DNA from: Paraburkholderia sp. CNPSo 3274
Lineage (GTDB): Bacteria; Pseudomonadota; Gammaproteobacteria; Burkholderiales; Burkholderiaceae
Reading direction: 5' to 3'
Length of the DNA: 64,000 bases
NCBI RefSeq assembly: GCF_024206475.1
Contig: NZ_JAMBPR010000022.1
Span: 1 to 64,000, forward strand
Shown: positions 43,469 through 52,368 of the stretch, one piece after another
How the letters are laid out: every line of letters begins with the position of its first letter
How positions within the stretch are numbered: the first letter of the stretch is position 1
Notes under the pieces: generated by a model
The model's database searches: none
Told to the model about the DNA's origin: nothing
Seen by the model: only the letters and a program-made list of their open reading frames with translations
Made by a program: the position numbers and the translations under genes

Positions 43469-44790
43469 TGCGCTTCCCCGTCGAGCATACGCAGCGCCTT
43501 CGCGAAGAAGTCGATCGCGCCGAAGTTGCCGGACTTGAGCGCGAGCGCGAGCGGCTCAACACCGGTGGTCGCGGTTGCGGGCACCCCCGGGTCGATCTGC
43601 TTGCCGATGCGCAACATGTCGACGCCAAGCGCCTGCACCACCGCGCCCGAGGTCTCGCCGCCCGCGACAACGAACTTGCGCACGCCGAGATCGCGCAGAC
43701 CGCGCGCGATCGACGCGAGCGTGCGTTCGACCACCTCGCCGGCCTGCGCCACGCCGAGTTCGCGTTGCGTCGCCTTCACCTCGTCGGGCGATGCCGTCGC
43801 GTAGATCAGAACGGGCTGCGGCCGCGCGGCGTGCATATGCTCGCGCGCGAAGGCCAACGCGTGTTCGACGACCGGTTCGCCGCGCGCCACCGCGAGCGGA
43901 TCGACGCGGTACGCGGGACGTGTTTCGCGCCATGCGGCAACCTGGGCATTCGTCGCCTTCGACGCACTGCCCGCCAGCACCGCCGACGCGCCGTCGATAC
44001 GCGGCAGCTCGCCGGCATCGGCGGAATCGGCGAGCAAACCGGCGCGGCGGAAATTCGCGGGCAAACCGAGCGCGACACCCGAGCCGCCCGTGATCAGCGG
44101 CAAGTCCGCGCACGCTTCACCGAGGGTGTAGAGATCGGCATCCGAAACGGCATCGGCGATTGCCATGCGTACGCCATCGGCCCGCAGCCCCTCGAACGAT
44201 GCGCGCACGGCTTGCGCGCCTTGCGCAACGGCGTCGTAGCGCACGAGGCCGACTTTCGAGCGCGTTTGACGTTGCAGCACGCGCACGAGGTTCGCGTCCG
44301 TCATCGGCGTCAGCGGATGATGCTCCATGCCCGACTCGTTCAGCAGCACGTCGCCGACGAACAGGTGCCCGCGATAAATCGTGCGGCCGTTCTCCGGAAA
44401 CGCGGGACAGGCGATGGTGAACGGCCCGCCGCCTCCGTTGGGTGACAGCGCGTCGAGCAGCGCGTCGGCCACCGGCCCGATGTTGCCTTGATCGGTCGAA
44501 TCGAAGGTCGAGCAGTACTTGAAGAAAAACTGGCGGCAGCCTTGCGCGCGCAGCCATTCGAGTGCGGCAAGCGATTGCGCCACGGCGTCGGAGGCGTCGA
44601 TCGTCCGCGACTTCAGCGCGACCACGAGCGCGTCGGCTTCGATGCGCGTGTCGGCGCCGGGCACGCCGATCGTCTGAACGGTGCGCATGCCGCCGCGCAC
44701 CAGCATGTTTGCGAGGTCGGTCGCGCCCGTGAAATCGTCGGCGATACAGCCGAGCAGCGGCTTGCTTGCAGAGGCGTTCGTGTTCGTCAT
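43465..44790 (-). CDS. otnK: 3-oxo-tetronate kinase OtnK (DUF1537 family)
   Basis: 441 residues from the ATG at 44790, AAGGG about ten bases upstream. The N-terminal GCIADDFTGATDLANMLVRGGMRTVQ is the DUF1537 substrate domain, KYCSTFDSTDQGNIGPVADAL its second signature. The C-terminal nucleotide-binding part has FVVAGGETSGAVVQALG and GNFGAIDFFAKAL. It phosphorylates 3-oxo-tetronate at C4 using ATP. It lies 19 bp after ltnD. Confidence 0.9.
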   Translation of the reverse strand: MTNTNASASKPLLGCIADDFTGATDLANMLVRGGMRTVQTIGVPGADTRIEADALVVALKSRTIDASDAVAQSLAALEWLRAQGCRQFFFKYCSTFDSTDQGNIGPVADALLDALSPNGGGGPFTIACPAFPENGRTIYRGHLFVGDVLLNESGMEHHPLTPMTDANLVRVLQRQTRSKVGLVRYDAVAQGAQAVRASFEGLRADGVRMAIADAVSDADLYTLGEACADLPLITGGSGVALGLPANFRRAGLLADSADAGELPRIDGASAVLAGSASKATNAQVAAWRETRPAYRVDPLAVARGEPVVEHALAFAREHMHAARPQPVLIYATASPDEVKATQRELGVAQAGEVVERTLASIARGLRDLGVRKFVVAGGETSGAVVQALGVDMLRIGKQIDPGVPATATTGVEPLALALKSGNFGAIDFFAKALRMLDGEAQ

Positions 44791-44809
44791 ATCGTTGCGC
44801 CCTTCTCGC

Positions 44810-45700
44810 TTAGCGCTTCGCGGGCACATCGATGCCCGGGAAAATCTTGATGACGGCCGAATCGTCTTCGCCGCCGTGCCCCGCCGTCGACGCCATCATG
44901 AACATCTGATGCGCAGCCGCCGACAACAGCAGGGGAAACTTCGAGCGTCGCGCGGTATCGAGCACGAGGCCGAGATCCTTGACGAAGATGTCGACGGCCG
45001 ACAGCGGCGTGTAGTCGCCGTTGAGAATGTGCGGCACGCGGTTTTCGAACATCCACGAGTTACCGGCGCTGTGCGTTATCACGTCGTAGAGCGCGTCGGG
45101 ATCGACGCCTTCGCGAAGACCGAGCGCCATCGCCTCGGCGGCGGCGGCGATGTGCACGCCCGCGAGCAACTGGTTGATGATCTTCACCTTCGAGCCCGCG
45201 CCATGCTGCTCGCCCAGCCGGTACACCTTGCCCGCCATCGCGGCGAGCACGTCCTCGCACGTGGCGTACGCGGCAGCGGGCCCGGACGTCATCATCGTCA
45301 TTTCGCCCGATGCGGCGCGCGCCGCGCCGCCCGATACGGGCGCATCGAGCAGTTGCAGGCCGGCCGCCTCCACGCGACGGCCGAGGTCGATCGCGAAGTC
45401 GGGCGCAACTGTCGCGCACGCAATCACGACGCCGCCCGGCTTCATCGACTTGACTGCGCCCTGCTCGCCGAACAGCACCGTTTCCGTTTGCGCTGCATTG
45501 ACGACGAGCGTGACGACCACATCGCACTGCGCGCCAAGCTCGGCGGGACTCGCGCAGGCCGTGCCGCCTGCGGCGACGAACGGGTCGAGCACTTCGCGGC
45601 GCACGTCGCATGCATGGACGTTGAAACCGCCGCGCAGCAGCGAACGCGCGACACCCATGCCCATCGCGCCCAGACCAATGACTCCGACATTTCTCGACAT
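44810..45700 (-). CDS. ltnD: L-threonate dehydrogenase LtnD (3-hydroxyisobutyrate dehydrogenase family)
   Basis: 296 residues from the ATG at 45700, AGGAAAGGG just upstream; the ORF start at 45760 is rejected. The Rossmann start is VGVIGLGAMGMGVARSLLRGG. The substrate signature is LDAPVSGGAARAASGEMTMM and the catalytic lysine lies in GAGSKVKIINQLLAGVHIAAAAEAM. It oxidises L-threonate to 2-oxo-tetronate with NAD. It is the first catabolic gene after the regulator. Confidence 0.88.
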   Translation of the reverse strand: MSRNVGVIGLGAMGMGVARSLLRGGFNVHACDVRREVLDPFVAAGGTACASPAELGAQCDVVVTLVVNAAQTETVLFGEQGAVKSMKPGGVVIACATVAPDFAIDLGRRVEAAGLQLLDAPVSGGAARAASGEMTMMTSGPAAAYATCEDVLAAMAGKVYRLGEQHGAGSKVKIINQLLAGVHIAAAAEAMALGLREGVDPDALYDVITHSAGNSWMFENRVPHILNGDYTPLSAVDIFVKDLGLVLDTARRSKFPLLLSAAAHQMFMMASTAGHGGEDDSAVIKIFPGIDVPAKR

Positions 45701-45774
45701 ACCCTTTCCTCTACGAACAGTGCTGCAGACAGCGCATCGCGCGAGCGAATGCGTCGGCAAAATGCGTCTGCGAA

Positions 45775-46479
45775 TCAGCGGATACCGGCTTCGGCCAAAC
45801 GGCGCGCCGCGTTGTACATGTGCGTTTGCGCGGCATTGCGCGCGGCCATTGGGTCGCCTGCGCGAATCGCCGCGGCGATCGCGGCGTGTTCGTCACGCAC
45901 CTGACGCGAGAAGTCCTCGCGCAGCGCCTCGTTGCGGCGCGTGACGACCGTGCCCGCTTCGAGGTATTGATTGAGAAACGTCAGCGTCTTCAGAAAGTAC
46001 GGATTGCCCGTTACGGTGGCGATCGCGCGGTGAAACGCGACGTCTTCGGCGACGCCGTCGCGGCCTTCGGCGACGGCTTCATCGATCTTTTTGAGCGCGG
46101 CGTCGATGGCCATCATGTCGGCGTCGGTGCGGCGCATGGCGGCTTCCGCTGCAACTTCGGCTTCGATTGCGCGGCGCACGGCGAGAATCTGCAGCACAGA
46201 GCCGCCTTCCATCGCTTCCGCATAGTCGATGCGCAGCGGCCGGATCGCGCCATGCGCGGATACGTACACGCCGCTGCCCTGGCGCGGCTCGACCACGCCT
46301 TCGTTCTTCAAACGCGAAATGGCCTCGCGGATCACCGTGCGGCTGACGCCGAACTCCTGAGCGAGCACGGCTTCGGTCGGCAGCTTGCCGCCGCGCGCAA
46401 AGGTGCCCTTGTCGATCTGCGCGAGCAATTGTTGCGCGACGGTGTCGCTCAGCGCCCGGTTGGGAATTTTCTCGAACAT
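45775..46479 (-). CDS. GntR-family (FadR/FCD subfamily) transcriptional regulator of the tetronate operon
   Basis: 234 residues. The winged helix at the N-terminus has LPTEAVLAQEFGVSRTVIREAISRL and GVVEPRQGSGVYV. The C-terminal FCD domain is all-helical and includes the metal/ligand histidine in DVAFHRAIATVTGNPYF. Such regulators usually repress their operon until bound by a pathway acid. It is 75 bp upstream of ltnD and co-directional, so it may be autoregulated. Confidence 0.9.
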   Translation of the reverse strand: MFEKIPNRALSDTVAQQLLAQIDKGTFARGGKLPTEAVLAQEFGVSRTVIREAISRLKNEGVVEPRQGSGVYVSAHGAIRPLRIDYAEAMEGGSVLQILAVRRAIEAEVAAEAAMRRTDADMMAIDAALKKIDEAVAEGRDGVAEDVAFHRAIATVTGNPYFLKTLTFLNQYLEAGTVVTRRNEALREDFSRQVRDEHAAIAAAIRAGDPMAARNAAQTHMYNAARRLAEAGIR

Positions 46480-46489
46480 ATCAGCAGAT

Positions 46490-46522
46490 TTGCCATGTCA
46501 TAGGGTCATCATACAAATTTTA
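46490..46522 (-). promoter_or_regulatory. Candidate GntR operator/promoter
   Basis: Just upstream of the regulator start, the minus strand reads TTGTATGATGACCCTATGAC, with the repeated element GTCAT/ATGAC. FCD regulators bind short TNGTNNNACNA-like palindromes; the match is loose. Position is the main argument. Confidence 0.3.
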
Positions 46523-46615
46523 GCGCATGGATCTGCATTGGGGAGAACCCTTAATGCTCAACCGCGTTTCACGCGGCGAGACCTCGCGTCTTTTGGAACG
46601 CACGTCACATTGCGT

Positions 46616-46770
46616 TCATTCGGGAAGGTCGTTCACTTCGGTATCGAGGAGCACGATGCTCATCGACTTGCCGTGCGCTTCTAGCGCGAGCGGACGTTCA
46701 TCTGTGGTGAATTTTGCAGGGCGCGGAGGCGGCCTGCCACGGCAGCGATCAAGTCGATAGCTGATCGCGC
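46616..46770 (-). pseudogene. C-terminal coding remnant, possibly of a glycoside hydrolase
   Basis: One minus-strand frame is open from about 46770 to a TGA at 46616 and ends ERPLALEAHGKSMSIVLLD and a short acidic tail. It has no start codon. The ISYRLD start and the final hydrophobic strand faintly recall C-terminal beta-sandwich domains of beta-xylosidase-like enzymes. It may be debris left between the tetronate operon and the sigma-factor gene. The rest of 46523-46816 shows no gene. Confidence 0.3.
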
Positions 46771-46816
46771 CATGTCTGAAGCAACGCACCAAATCGAGGA
46801 CGTGCCCCGCATTGTC

Positions 46817-49069
46817 TCAGCGTTCGAGAAAGGGCCTCAACCTGTCAGCGTTACGGGGGTCTCTCAGCGTGCGCATCGCCTGGCTCTCGATCTGACGGAT
46901 TCGCTCACGGCTCACATTGAACTGCTCGCCGACCTCTCCAAGCGTGTGATCGGAGGTTGTATCGAGGCCGAAACGCATCCGCAGGACCTTGGCCTCCCGT
47001 GGCGACAGTCCGTTTAGCGCCTCATCAATCGCGGTGCGCATGTTCGCGTGAATTGCTGCCTCAGCCGGTGAACCCGCAGAGACATCCTCGATCATGTCGC
47101 CGAGCGTCGCGTCCGCATCGTCGCCCGCCGGGGTTTCAAGCGACACAGGCTGCCTCGCGGCCCTGAGGAAGCCACGCACTTTCTCCTCGGACATCTCCAT
47201 ACGCACGGCAAGGGCGGCGGGATGTGCTTCCTGTCCCGTCTGTTGCTTGATTTCGCGCGAGATGCGGTTGAGCTTGTTGATCGTCTCGATCACGTGCACC
47301 GGTAGGCGAATGGTTCGCGCCTGGTCAGCAAGCGCACGCGTGACAGCTTGCCGGACCCACCATGTGGCGTACGTCGAGAACTTCCAGCCGCGCCGGTATT
47401 CGAACTTGTCCACCGCCTTCATCAGACCGATATTGCCTTCCTGGATGAGATCCAGGAACGGCATGCCGCGGTTCACGTATTTCTTGGCAATCGAGATGAC
47501 GAGACGAAGATTCGCTTCGATCATCTCCCGTTTGGCCTGCCGCATTTTCGACTCCGCGGCGCGCATCGTGCGGTTGACCTCCTTGAGCTGCTGCAGCGGC
47601 AGCGAAGCCTTCACCTCGATGTCGCTGAGTTTCTGCTGCCCGGCCTGAATGGCAGGTAGATGTCGCTCAAGCGCCGCGCCGAATTGCCGTGACGTCACCG
47701 CCATCCGGCTGGTCCATTGAAGGTCGGTCTCGTGGCCCGGGAACGACTCGACAAACAATTCGCGTGGCATGCAGCAACGGGTGACGGCGATCTCCAGGAT
47801 GCTGCGCTCGATCGCACGAACCTCCGCCACCTGTTCATGCACACTGGCACACAGGCGATCAATGGTTCTGGGCGTAAAGCGGATCGTCGCAAGTTCGCGC
47901 TGGATTTCCGGGCGTACCCGCGCAACGGCTACGAAACGGGTATTGCCGTCAGCAGCCTCATGTGGCATCGGCTCGAGCAGTGCCCGCACACGAGCGAAAA
48001 CCGCGAGACTGTCATTCGTAAGTTGCTCGAGACGGGCTGCGTTCGCCGTGTCCGGGTCCCCGGCCGCCGGCCCAGCGTCGTCACCATCGGGGTCATCGCC
48101 GCGGGCCGATGCTTTCGCCTCCGTTTCTACGGAGTCCACCGTCAATGCGCTTTCGTTTACATCGTCGCTGATGCCATCGACCAATTCGTCGATACGCAGT
48201 TCGCCGGCAATGATGCTGTCCACATCGGCAAGAATGGTGGCCACGACCGACGAACATGCGGCGATCGCCTGAATCATGTCCTGCAGGCCGGATTCGATGC
48301 GTTTCGCGATTTCGATTTCGCGGGCTCGAGTCAGCAGCTCCCTGGCCCCCATCTCCCGCATGTACATCCTGACCGGGTCAGTCGTGCGGCCGAATTCAGA
48401 ATCGATGGTCGACAGCGCAGCTTCCGCTTCCTCGGTCTCCTGATCGTCAGACGATCCGGCGGGTGCGGCGCCGCTTAACAGGAGCGTTGCCGCGTCCGGT
48501 ACCTGCTCGTACACCGCCACGCCCATTTCGCTGAACGTGCTGACGATCGCCTCCATCGCTGCAGTTTGCGTAACGTCGTCTGCCAGGTGATCGTTGATGT
48601 CCACGTGCGTGAGATAGCCGCGCTCACGGCCAAGCGCGATCAGTGCGCGCATCTGGCGTTGTCGCTCCTCGTCCTGTCGGACGATTGCCTCGATGTCGAG
48701 CGCTGGTTCAACGGCACGGGGCTTTCTATTTGCAGCTCGGCGGCTGGCCTTGGGTGTAACCGCGATCACGCGGGATGCTAAATCGTCACGAACTCGATTG
48801 GCCAATACGTTCTCCTCGACAGGTTGGCTGACGATCGGCGCAGGCAGGACGGCAGACCAATTTGACTGTCGGGGTGCAAACGGAATCGTGGAATGACGCG
48901 CGGACAATCGAGGCTGGGATGCCTCCGAAGGGATTCGGTGCGCGAAGATTCGGGAATCGTAAATCATACCTGCGTTTTTTGTGCGACGCAACATGCGATG
49001 CAAATTTTTCCGTTGCATAGTCAGCAGGCGAAACGGACGGCAACGACACGCTGTCACAATCGGGAGCAC
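46817..49069 (-). CDS. rpoD: Accessory sigma-70 factor (RpoD paralog)
   Basis: Up to 750 residues. All primary-sigma regions are present: 1.1 (LIALGRERGYLTHVDINDHL), 1.2 (DPVRMYMREMGARELLTR), a large acidic non-conserved region, 2 (NLRLVISIAKKYVNRGMPFL, FEYRRGWKFSTYATWWVRQA), 3 and 4 (LGEVGEQFNVSRERIRQIES). The sequence diverges in region 1.1 and the spacer compared with a housekeeping RpoD, and its neighbours are not the usual dnaG/rpsU. So it is probably one of several rpoD copies. Start uncertain: GTG 49069, ATG 49018, 48994 or 48967 are all possible and none has a good ribosome site. Confidence 0.88.
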   Translation of the reverse strand: MLPIVTACRCRPFRLLTMQRKNLHRMLRRTKNAGMIYDSRIFAHRIPSEASQPRLSARHSTIPFAPRQSNWSAVLPAPIVSQPVEENVLANRVRDDLASRVIAVTPKASRRAANRKPRAVEPALDIEAIVRQDEERQRQMRALIALGRERGYLTHVDINDHLADDVTQTAAMEAIVSTFSEMGVAVYEQVPDAATLLLSGAAPAGSSDDQETEEAEAALSTIDSEFGRTTDPVRMYMREMGARELLTRAREIEIAKRIESGLQDMIQAIAACSSVVATILADVDSIIAGELRIDELVDGISDDVNESALTVDSVETEAKASARGDDPDGDDAGPAAGDPDTANAARLEQLTNDSLAVFARVRALLEPMPHEAADGNTRFVAVARVRPEIQRELATIRFTPRTIDRLCASVHEQVAEVRAIERSILEIAVTRCCMPRELFVESFPGHETDLQWTSRMAVTSRQFGAALERHLPAIQAGQQKLSDIEVKASLPLQQLKEVNRTMRAAESKMRQAKREMIEANLRLVISIAKKYVNRGMPFLDLIQEGNIGLMKAVDKFEYRRGWKFSTYATWWVRQAVTRALADQARTIRLPVHVIETINKLNRISREIKQQTGQEAHPAALAVRMEMSEEKVRGFLRAARQPVSLETPAGDDADATLGDMIEDVSAGSPAEAAIHANMRTAIDEALNGLSPREAKVLRMRFGLDTTSDHTLGEVGEQFNVSRERIRQIESQAMRTLRDPRNADRLRPFLER

Positions 49070-49180
49070 AGCGCCCCAACCCTTTTACATGTGCGCCGGC
49101 TTCCCGCCCACATGTATGCACATTGCGTACAGCGCGCCCCCTCACGGAGCGGGCTGGCGGCAGCGCCACATGGAAAAACC

Positions 49181-49209
49181 TTGACTCGCATGGCTTTCCG
49201 GAGTAGCTT
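49181..49209 (+). promoter_or_regulatory. Sigma-70-like promoter of the cold-shock gene
   Basis: TTGACT (49181-49186) and TAGCTT (49204-49209) are 17 bases apart. Transcription would start near 49216, leaving a leader of about 138 bases before the ATG. Long structured leaders are typical of CspA-family mRNAs; a small hairpin (CTTCA...TGAAG) lies near the leader start. Confidence 0.45.
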
Positions 49210-49353
49210 CAGGGTCTGAAGTCTTCAAGAAGCGCGATTGCTGCTCGTCATTCACCGCTCCCTGCGGTACTCGTTGCCCGCTCCCCTCCTTGATCCTTTT
49301 CCCCCGCGCTCTTCTGGCGCGCACCTATATCTGTTCATATTCAGGAAAATTCC

Positions 49354-49557
49354 ATGGACACTGGTACCGTAAAGTGGTTTAACGACAGCAAGGGCTTTGG
49401 ATTTATCACGCCCGACGCAGGTGGCGACGATCTGTTCGCGCATTTCTCGGAAATTCGCGGCGACGGCTTCAAGACCCTCGCAGAAGGCCAGAAGGTCAGC
49501 TACGAAACGAAGCGCGGCCCCAAGGGTATGCAGGCATCCAACATTACCCCGCTGTAA
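49354..49557 (+). CDS. CspA-family cold-shock protein
   Basis: 67 residues, the standard size. It starts MDTGTVKWFNDSKGFGFITP and contains RNP1 (KGFGFI) and RNP2 (DLFAHF). It binds single-stranded RNA/DNA and melts mRNA structure. AGGA lies about eight bases before the ATG. It is divergent from the sigma-70 paralog gene. Confidence 0.95.
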   Translation: MDTGTVKWFNDSKGFGFITPDAGGDDLFAHFSEIRGDGFKTLAEGQKVSYETKRGPKGMQASNITPL

Positions 49558-50042
49558 GTCACGTGCGCTTGTGCCGCCAGGACGGCGGCACCGCCGACTC
49601 TCCCACGGAACGGGATCCGTCTGGCCATCTCGCGCCAGGCGGTGAAACTGCCGGCCAGCCGTTGGCTAGGCCCTGCATCCCGTTCGACCGGTCCCTCCAG
49701 GCGAGGGAACCGGCTCAAGCATGTTTTAAAAAAAGAAAATAGTGCAAATTCCTGTCGCCAGGCACTAAGGCGGTCAGGCGTTCCGCTCACCGTGTTCACG
49801 ACGGTTTCTTTTCTTCAAATCTCACACTCACACGTTCGGGTAGTCGCGAAGAACGTTCGCGTTACGAGTTTTTTTCCCTCGGATATTTCACCACCGAAAT
49901 GAAAGCCCTCGGCTTTTCAGATCATTGGGGACGCGAATGGATCGATGCCCGGGGCTAGAGCCGTTTCTGTGCGTCGAACGCCGCTAGATCGCCACTGAGG
50001 TGGATGTCATACTTCCATTTGCCGCAGGCGTCGTCATCATCG
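49558..50042. other. Intergenic region after the cold-shock gene
   Basis: 485 bases. An 8-bp GC stem (GTGCCGCC/GGCGGCAC) lies shortly after the cold-shock stop and may help end transcription, though no T run follows directly. An A-rich stretch lies at 49725-49745. On the minus strand a frame without a start codon ends at a TAG at 49955 and reads CGKWKYDIHLSGDLAAFDAQ; it could be a shifted tail of the next gene. Nothing else is recognisable. Confidence 0.4.
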
Positions 50043-50291
50043 TCAGGCTGCGCGACTGTTCAACAGGGCCATGATCTGCCCTGCCTCGCAGTCCAGTTCA
50101 CAGCTGGGCAGTCCGCTTTCACGTAACAGCGCCCGAACCGAGACGAATATCAAAAACGCTTGCGCGTCAATCTCGTGGCGGTGCTCGCCTATCAGGCACT
50201 CCAGCTCGGCATTGGCGCCCGGGGGCAGAAACTCCTCGATAATGTCGCGAGCGTTGGAGCGAAGGCACTCGAGCAGACCACTCCTGTTCAT
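50043..50291 (-). CDS. Small conserved-looking hypothetical protein
   Basis: 82 residues from the ATG at 50291 with GGAG about eight bases upstream. It starts MNRSGLLECLRSNARDIIEE and is acidic and helical, with two or three cysteines. I do not recognise a family. A good ribosome site and a protein-like composition support it being real. The frame just downstream continues with a protein-like sequence in a different phase, so the C-terminus may have been altered by a frameshift. Confidence 0.5.
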   Translation of the reverse strand: MNRSGLLECLRSNARDIIEEFLPPGANAELECLIGEHRHEIDAQAFLIFVSVRALLRESGLPSCELDCEAGQIMALLNSRAA

Positions 50292-50363
50292 ACAAGAACT
50301 CCGGCGACGCTGGAAAACCACTGTTCAACCGCGTAACAACGGCTCCTGCAAAGAGCAAAATGT

Positions 50364-50654
50364 TCAGGATGTCAAATCAAGCACACTGGCGTCCGGCGAA
50401 CATGAGTCGATCAGGTGTTCTGCATAGGCAACCGATGCACGACGCGCATCGCCGGCGTTCGTGAACGGTCTGCCGACCGCAACGCCAAATACGCGGCTGC
50501 GTGAGCTGCCGTCCAGCTCCTGCGGCTCCCGGATGCGGACTGCCGCGTCAAATCCCTCGTCGTAGTTGTGCCCCGACCCCGGCGCGGTCGGTCGGTGCGG
50601 ATAAACCAGTGGGTAAATCTCAAGCCCACGGTAAAGGCGGACAGGGACAGTCAT
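50364..50654 (-). CDS. Small hypothetical protein of a Burkholderia-type family
   Basis: 96 residues from the ATG at 50654, AAGG eight bases upstream. It begins VPVRLYRGLEIYPLVYPHRP and continues with NYDEGFDAAVRIREPQ. The pattern (short beta-rich domain with a Tyr/Pro-rich start) resembles unnamed small proteins often seen in Burkholderia, but I cannot assign a function. It is co-directional with its neighbours. Confidence 0.6.
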   Translation of the reverse strand: MTVPVRLYRGLEIYPLVYPHRPTAPGSGHNYDEGFDAAVRIREPQELDGSSRSRVFGVAVGRPFTNAGDARRASVAYAEHLIDSCSPDASVLDLTS

Positions 50655-50972
50655 TGAGTCACCTTCTGGTGCCGCTTGTCGCGGCAAAACCAAACAGGAA
50701 TGGACGCGCTCGCACCCACACATGCTGCGGGCAACGCTGCGTTTCGTGGTCTGCGATGGAGGGTAGCGGCTCGATCCCCAGGAAAAGCGTGCAGGAGGGG
50801 CGCTGGGATCGGTCGCAGGTCGACTGATGCGTCCATGGTACGCTTCAGCCGCCGTTTGTACAGGGAAAGTTTGAATCCCGCCCGGTACGCCATCGGCTCA
50901 GTCTATGCGTCGCCACCGGACCGCTGCATCGCAGATCGCGCGTTGGGGCAGGCGCGTTCGCGAGGCTCCGGT

Positions 50973-51242
50973 TCAACGGCGCCGGAAAGCAGGGCTGCGT
51001 ACAGTGCCGCCGCCGCTACGTTCGTCCTTGTGGCGAAAGTTAATACGACCTTTTGTCAGGTCGTAGACCGACAATTCGAGCGTGACCCGGTCACCTGCAA
51101 GAATACGGATATGATTCTTGCGTATGCGGCCGGACGCGTATGCGCCCACAACCACGCCGTTGTCCAGCGTGACGCGGTAGCGGCTATCTGGCAGTACTTC
51201 CTCGACAATACCATCGAGTTCGAGCAACTCTTCTTTTGCCAT
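50973..51242 (-). CDS. infA: Translation initiation factor IF-1 (accessory copy)
   Basis: 89 residues. The S1/OB-fold is complete: MAKEELLELDGIVEEVLPDS, YRVTLDNG, AYASGRIRKNHIRILAGDRV and VTLELSVYDLTKGRINFRHK. A C-terminal extension of about 15 residues (GGGTVRSPAFRRR region) goes beyond the usual ~72. IF-1 binds the 30S A site during initiation. The lack of ribosomal-protein neighbours and the presence of rpoD and csp paralogs nearby suggest a second copy. Confidence 0.93.
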   Translation of the reverse strand: MAKEELLELDGIVEEVLPDSRYRVTLDNGVVVGAYASGRIRKNHIRILAGDRVTLELSVYDLTKGRINFRHKDERSGGGTVRSPAFRRR

Positions 51243-51985
51243 TCAAGTTTCCTGAGCAAAGTGAGCGGATCGTCGCGCTACGACGTCACCGCAAGGCGTG
51301 AAATGGACATCGCACCTGTCGTGGTCCATGCGTTGGCCGACGATGGTTTAACCGATCGTCGCATACGTATTCTTGCCGCGCGGGAGCGCCCGAAATTTCG
51401 AGGAATGGCCGCTGGTCGCGGGGCTGGGGCGGTGTCAGAGTGGCCCGTAAACTGGACCAGCAAGGACAGGTGAAAATGAATGAGGCGATGAAGGCGGCTC
51501 GGCAGAGCCGGAGCATGAAGCAGGGAATCAGCGTCCCGACGACAGGCTAGACGCACCCGATGACGTCATTATGCATTCATTTCACCTTATTGGCGAGCAC
51601 CTGCTGTGACCTCTGTTCCGGCAACCCGTTACCGGTCTCGCTTTGAGTTTTGCGTGCGGAAACGGATTGACGGCGCGCTGGGCAAAGCGTAGCGTCATGT
51701 AGCTCGACGTCTAACTGCGTTGCATCCGTGGCCGCGCGCTGCGCTTTTCTCACGATGGCTGCTTCAGCTTCATGTCACGACTGTACGATCGTCTGGTGAC
51801 TTGTAGGTCGCATTTTGTCGGCCCCTCAGGCGTAGTATTCAACGCATCGACGGGAACCTCATTTTCCGTCGCTTCCGGAGATTGCCCGGTCGAACGACAA
51901 GCGTCGGTCCGTACCTGCCGACTCGCGAAGAATCGACAGTACGGAGCGTTAAAAGAGATGATCTTCCCCAACGGAAACGCCGCCT
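51243..51985. other. Gene-poor region after infA
   Basis: About 740 bases. The infA promoter must lie at its left side on the minus strand. A very short plus-strand ORF (51475-51549) has a fair ribosome site (AGGTGAAA then ATG) and reads MNEAMKAARQSRSMKQG to a TAG; it is too short to judge. No other feature was recognised. Confidence 0.35.
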
Positions 51986-52270
51986 ATGCAACGTGATACC
52001 GACAACATTCCGTACTACCTTGTCCTGCGCGCCGGCTGCCTGCCCTATGTTCTTGATGTCGACCGCCTCATACTGCGCCGCGAGGCAAGCTTACTTCTTC
52101 GCGCGTTCGCAAAATCCCGCGCAACGCCAACTTGCATCTCCGATGACTTGTGGAATGATTTCTCCGGAGCGGAATCTATTTCGCCCCTCGAACGCACGTC
52201 TGTGCAGGCTTACGCACTGATCAATGGGGCGGAAAGCGCGCATCACCTAAAGCTTCTCGCCTCCCTGTGA
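51986..52270 (+). CDS. Small hypothetical protein
   Basis: 94 residues (MQRDTDNIPYYLVLRAGC at the N-terminus, NGAESAHHLKLLASL at the C-terminus). No family is recognised. The composition is plausible for a soluble helical protein and it is not opposite another gene, but the ribosome site is weak (GGAAA about ten bases upstream). Confidence 0.4.
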   Translation: MQRDTDNIPYYLVLRAGCLPYVLDVDRLILRREASLLLRAFAKSRATPTCISDDLWNDFSGAESISPLERTSVQAYALINGAESAHHLKLLASL

Positions 52271-52368
52271 ACATTGCAGCGCGCCGGCCTTTATCACCGC
52301 CCGGCTTCTTCGCGCTCTGCACAGGACACGTTGGAATATCAGTTCGCGGACACATGCGCGCGCAGGCC

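Noticed and set aside
49565..49590. GC stem after the cold-shock gene as a strong terminator
   Set aside because: The stem is good but no T run follows, so only a weak role is noted.
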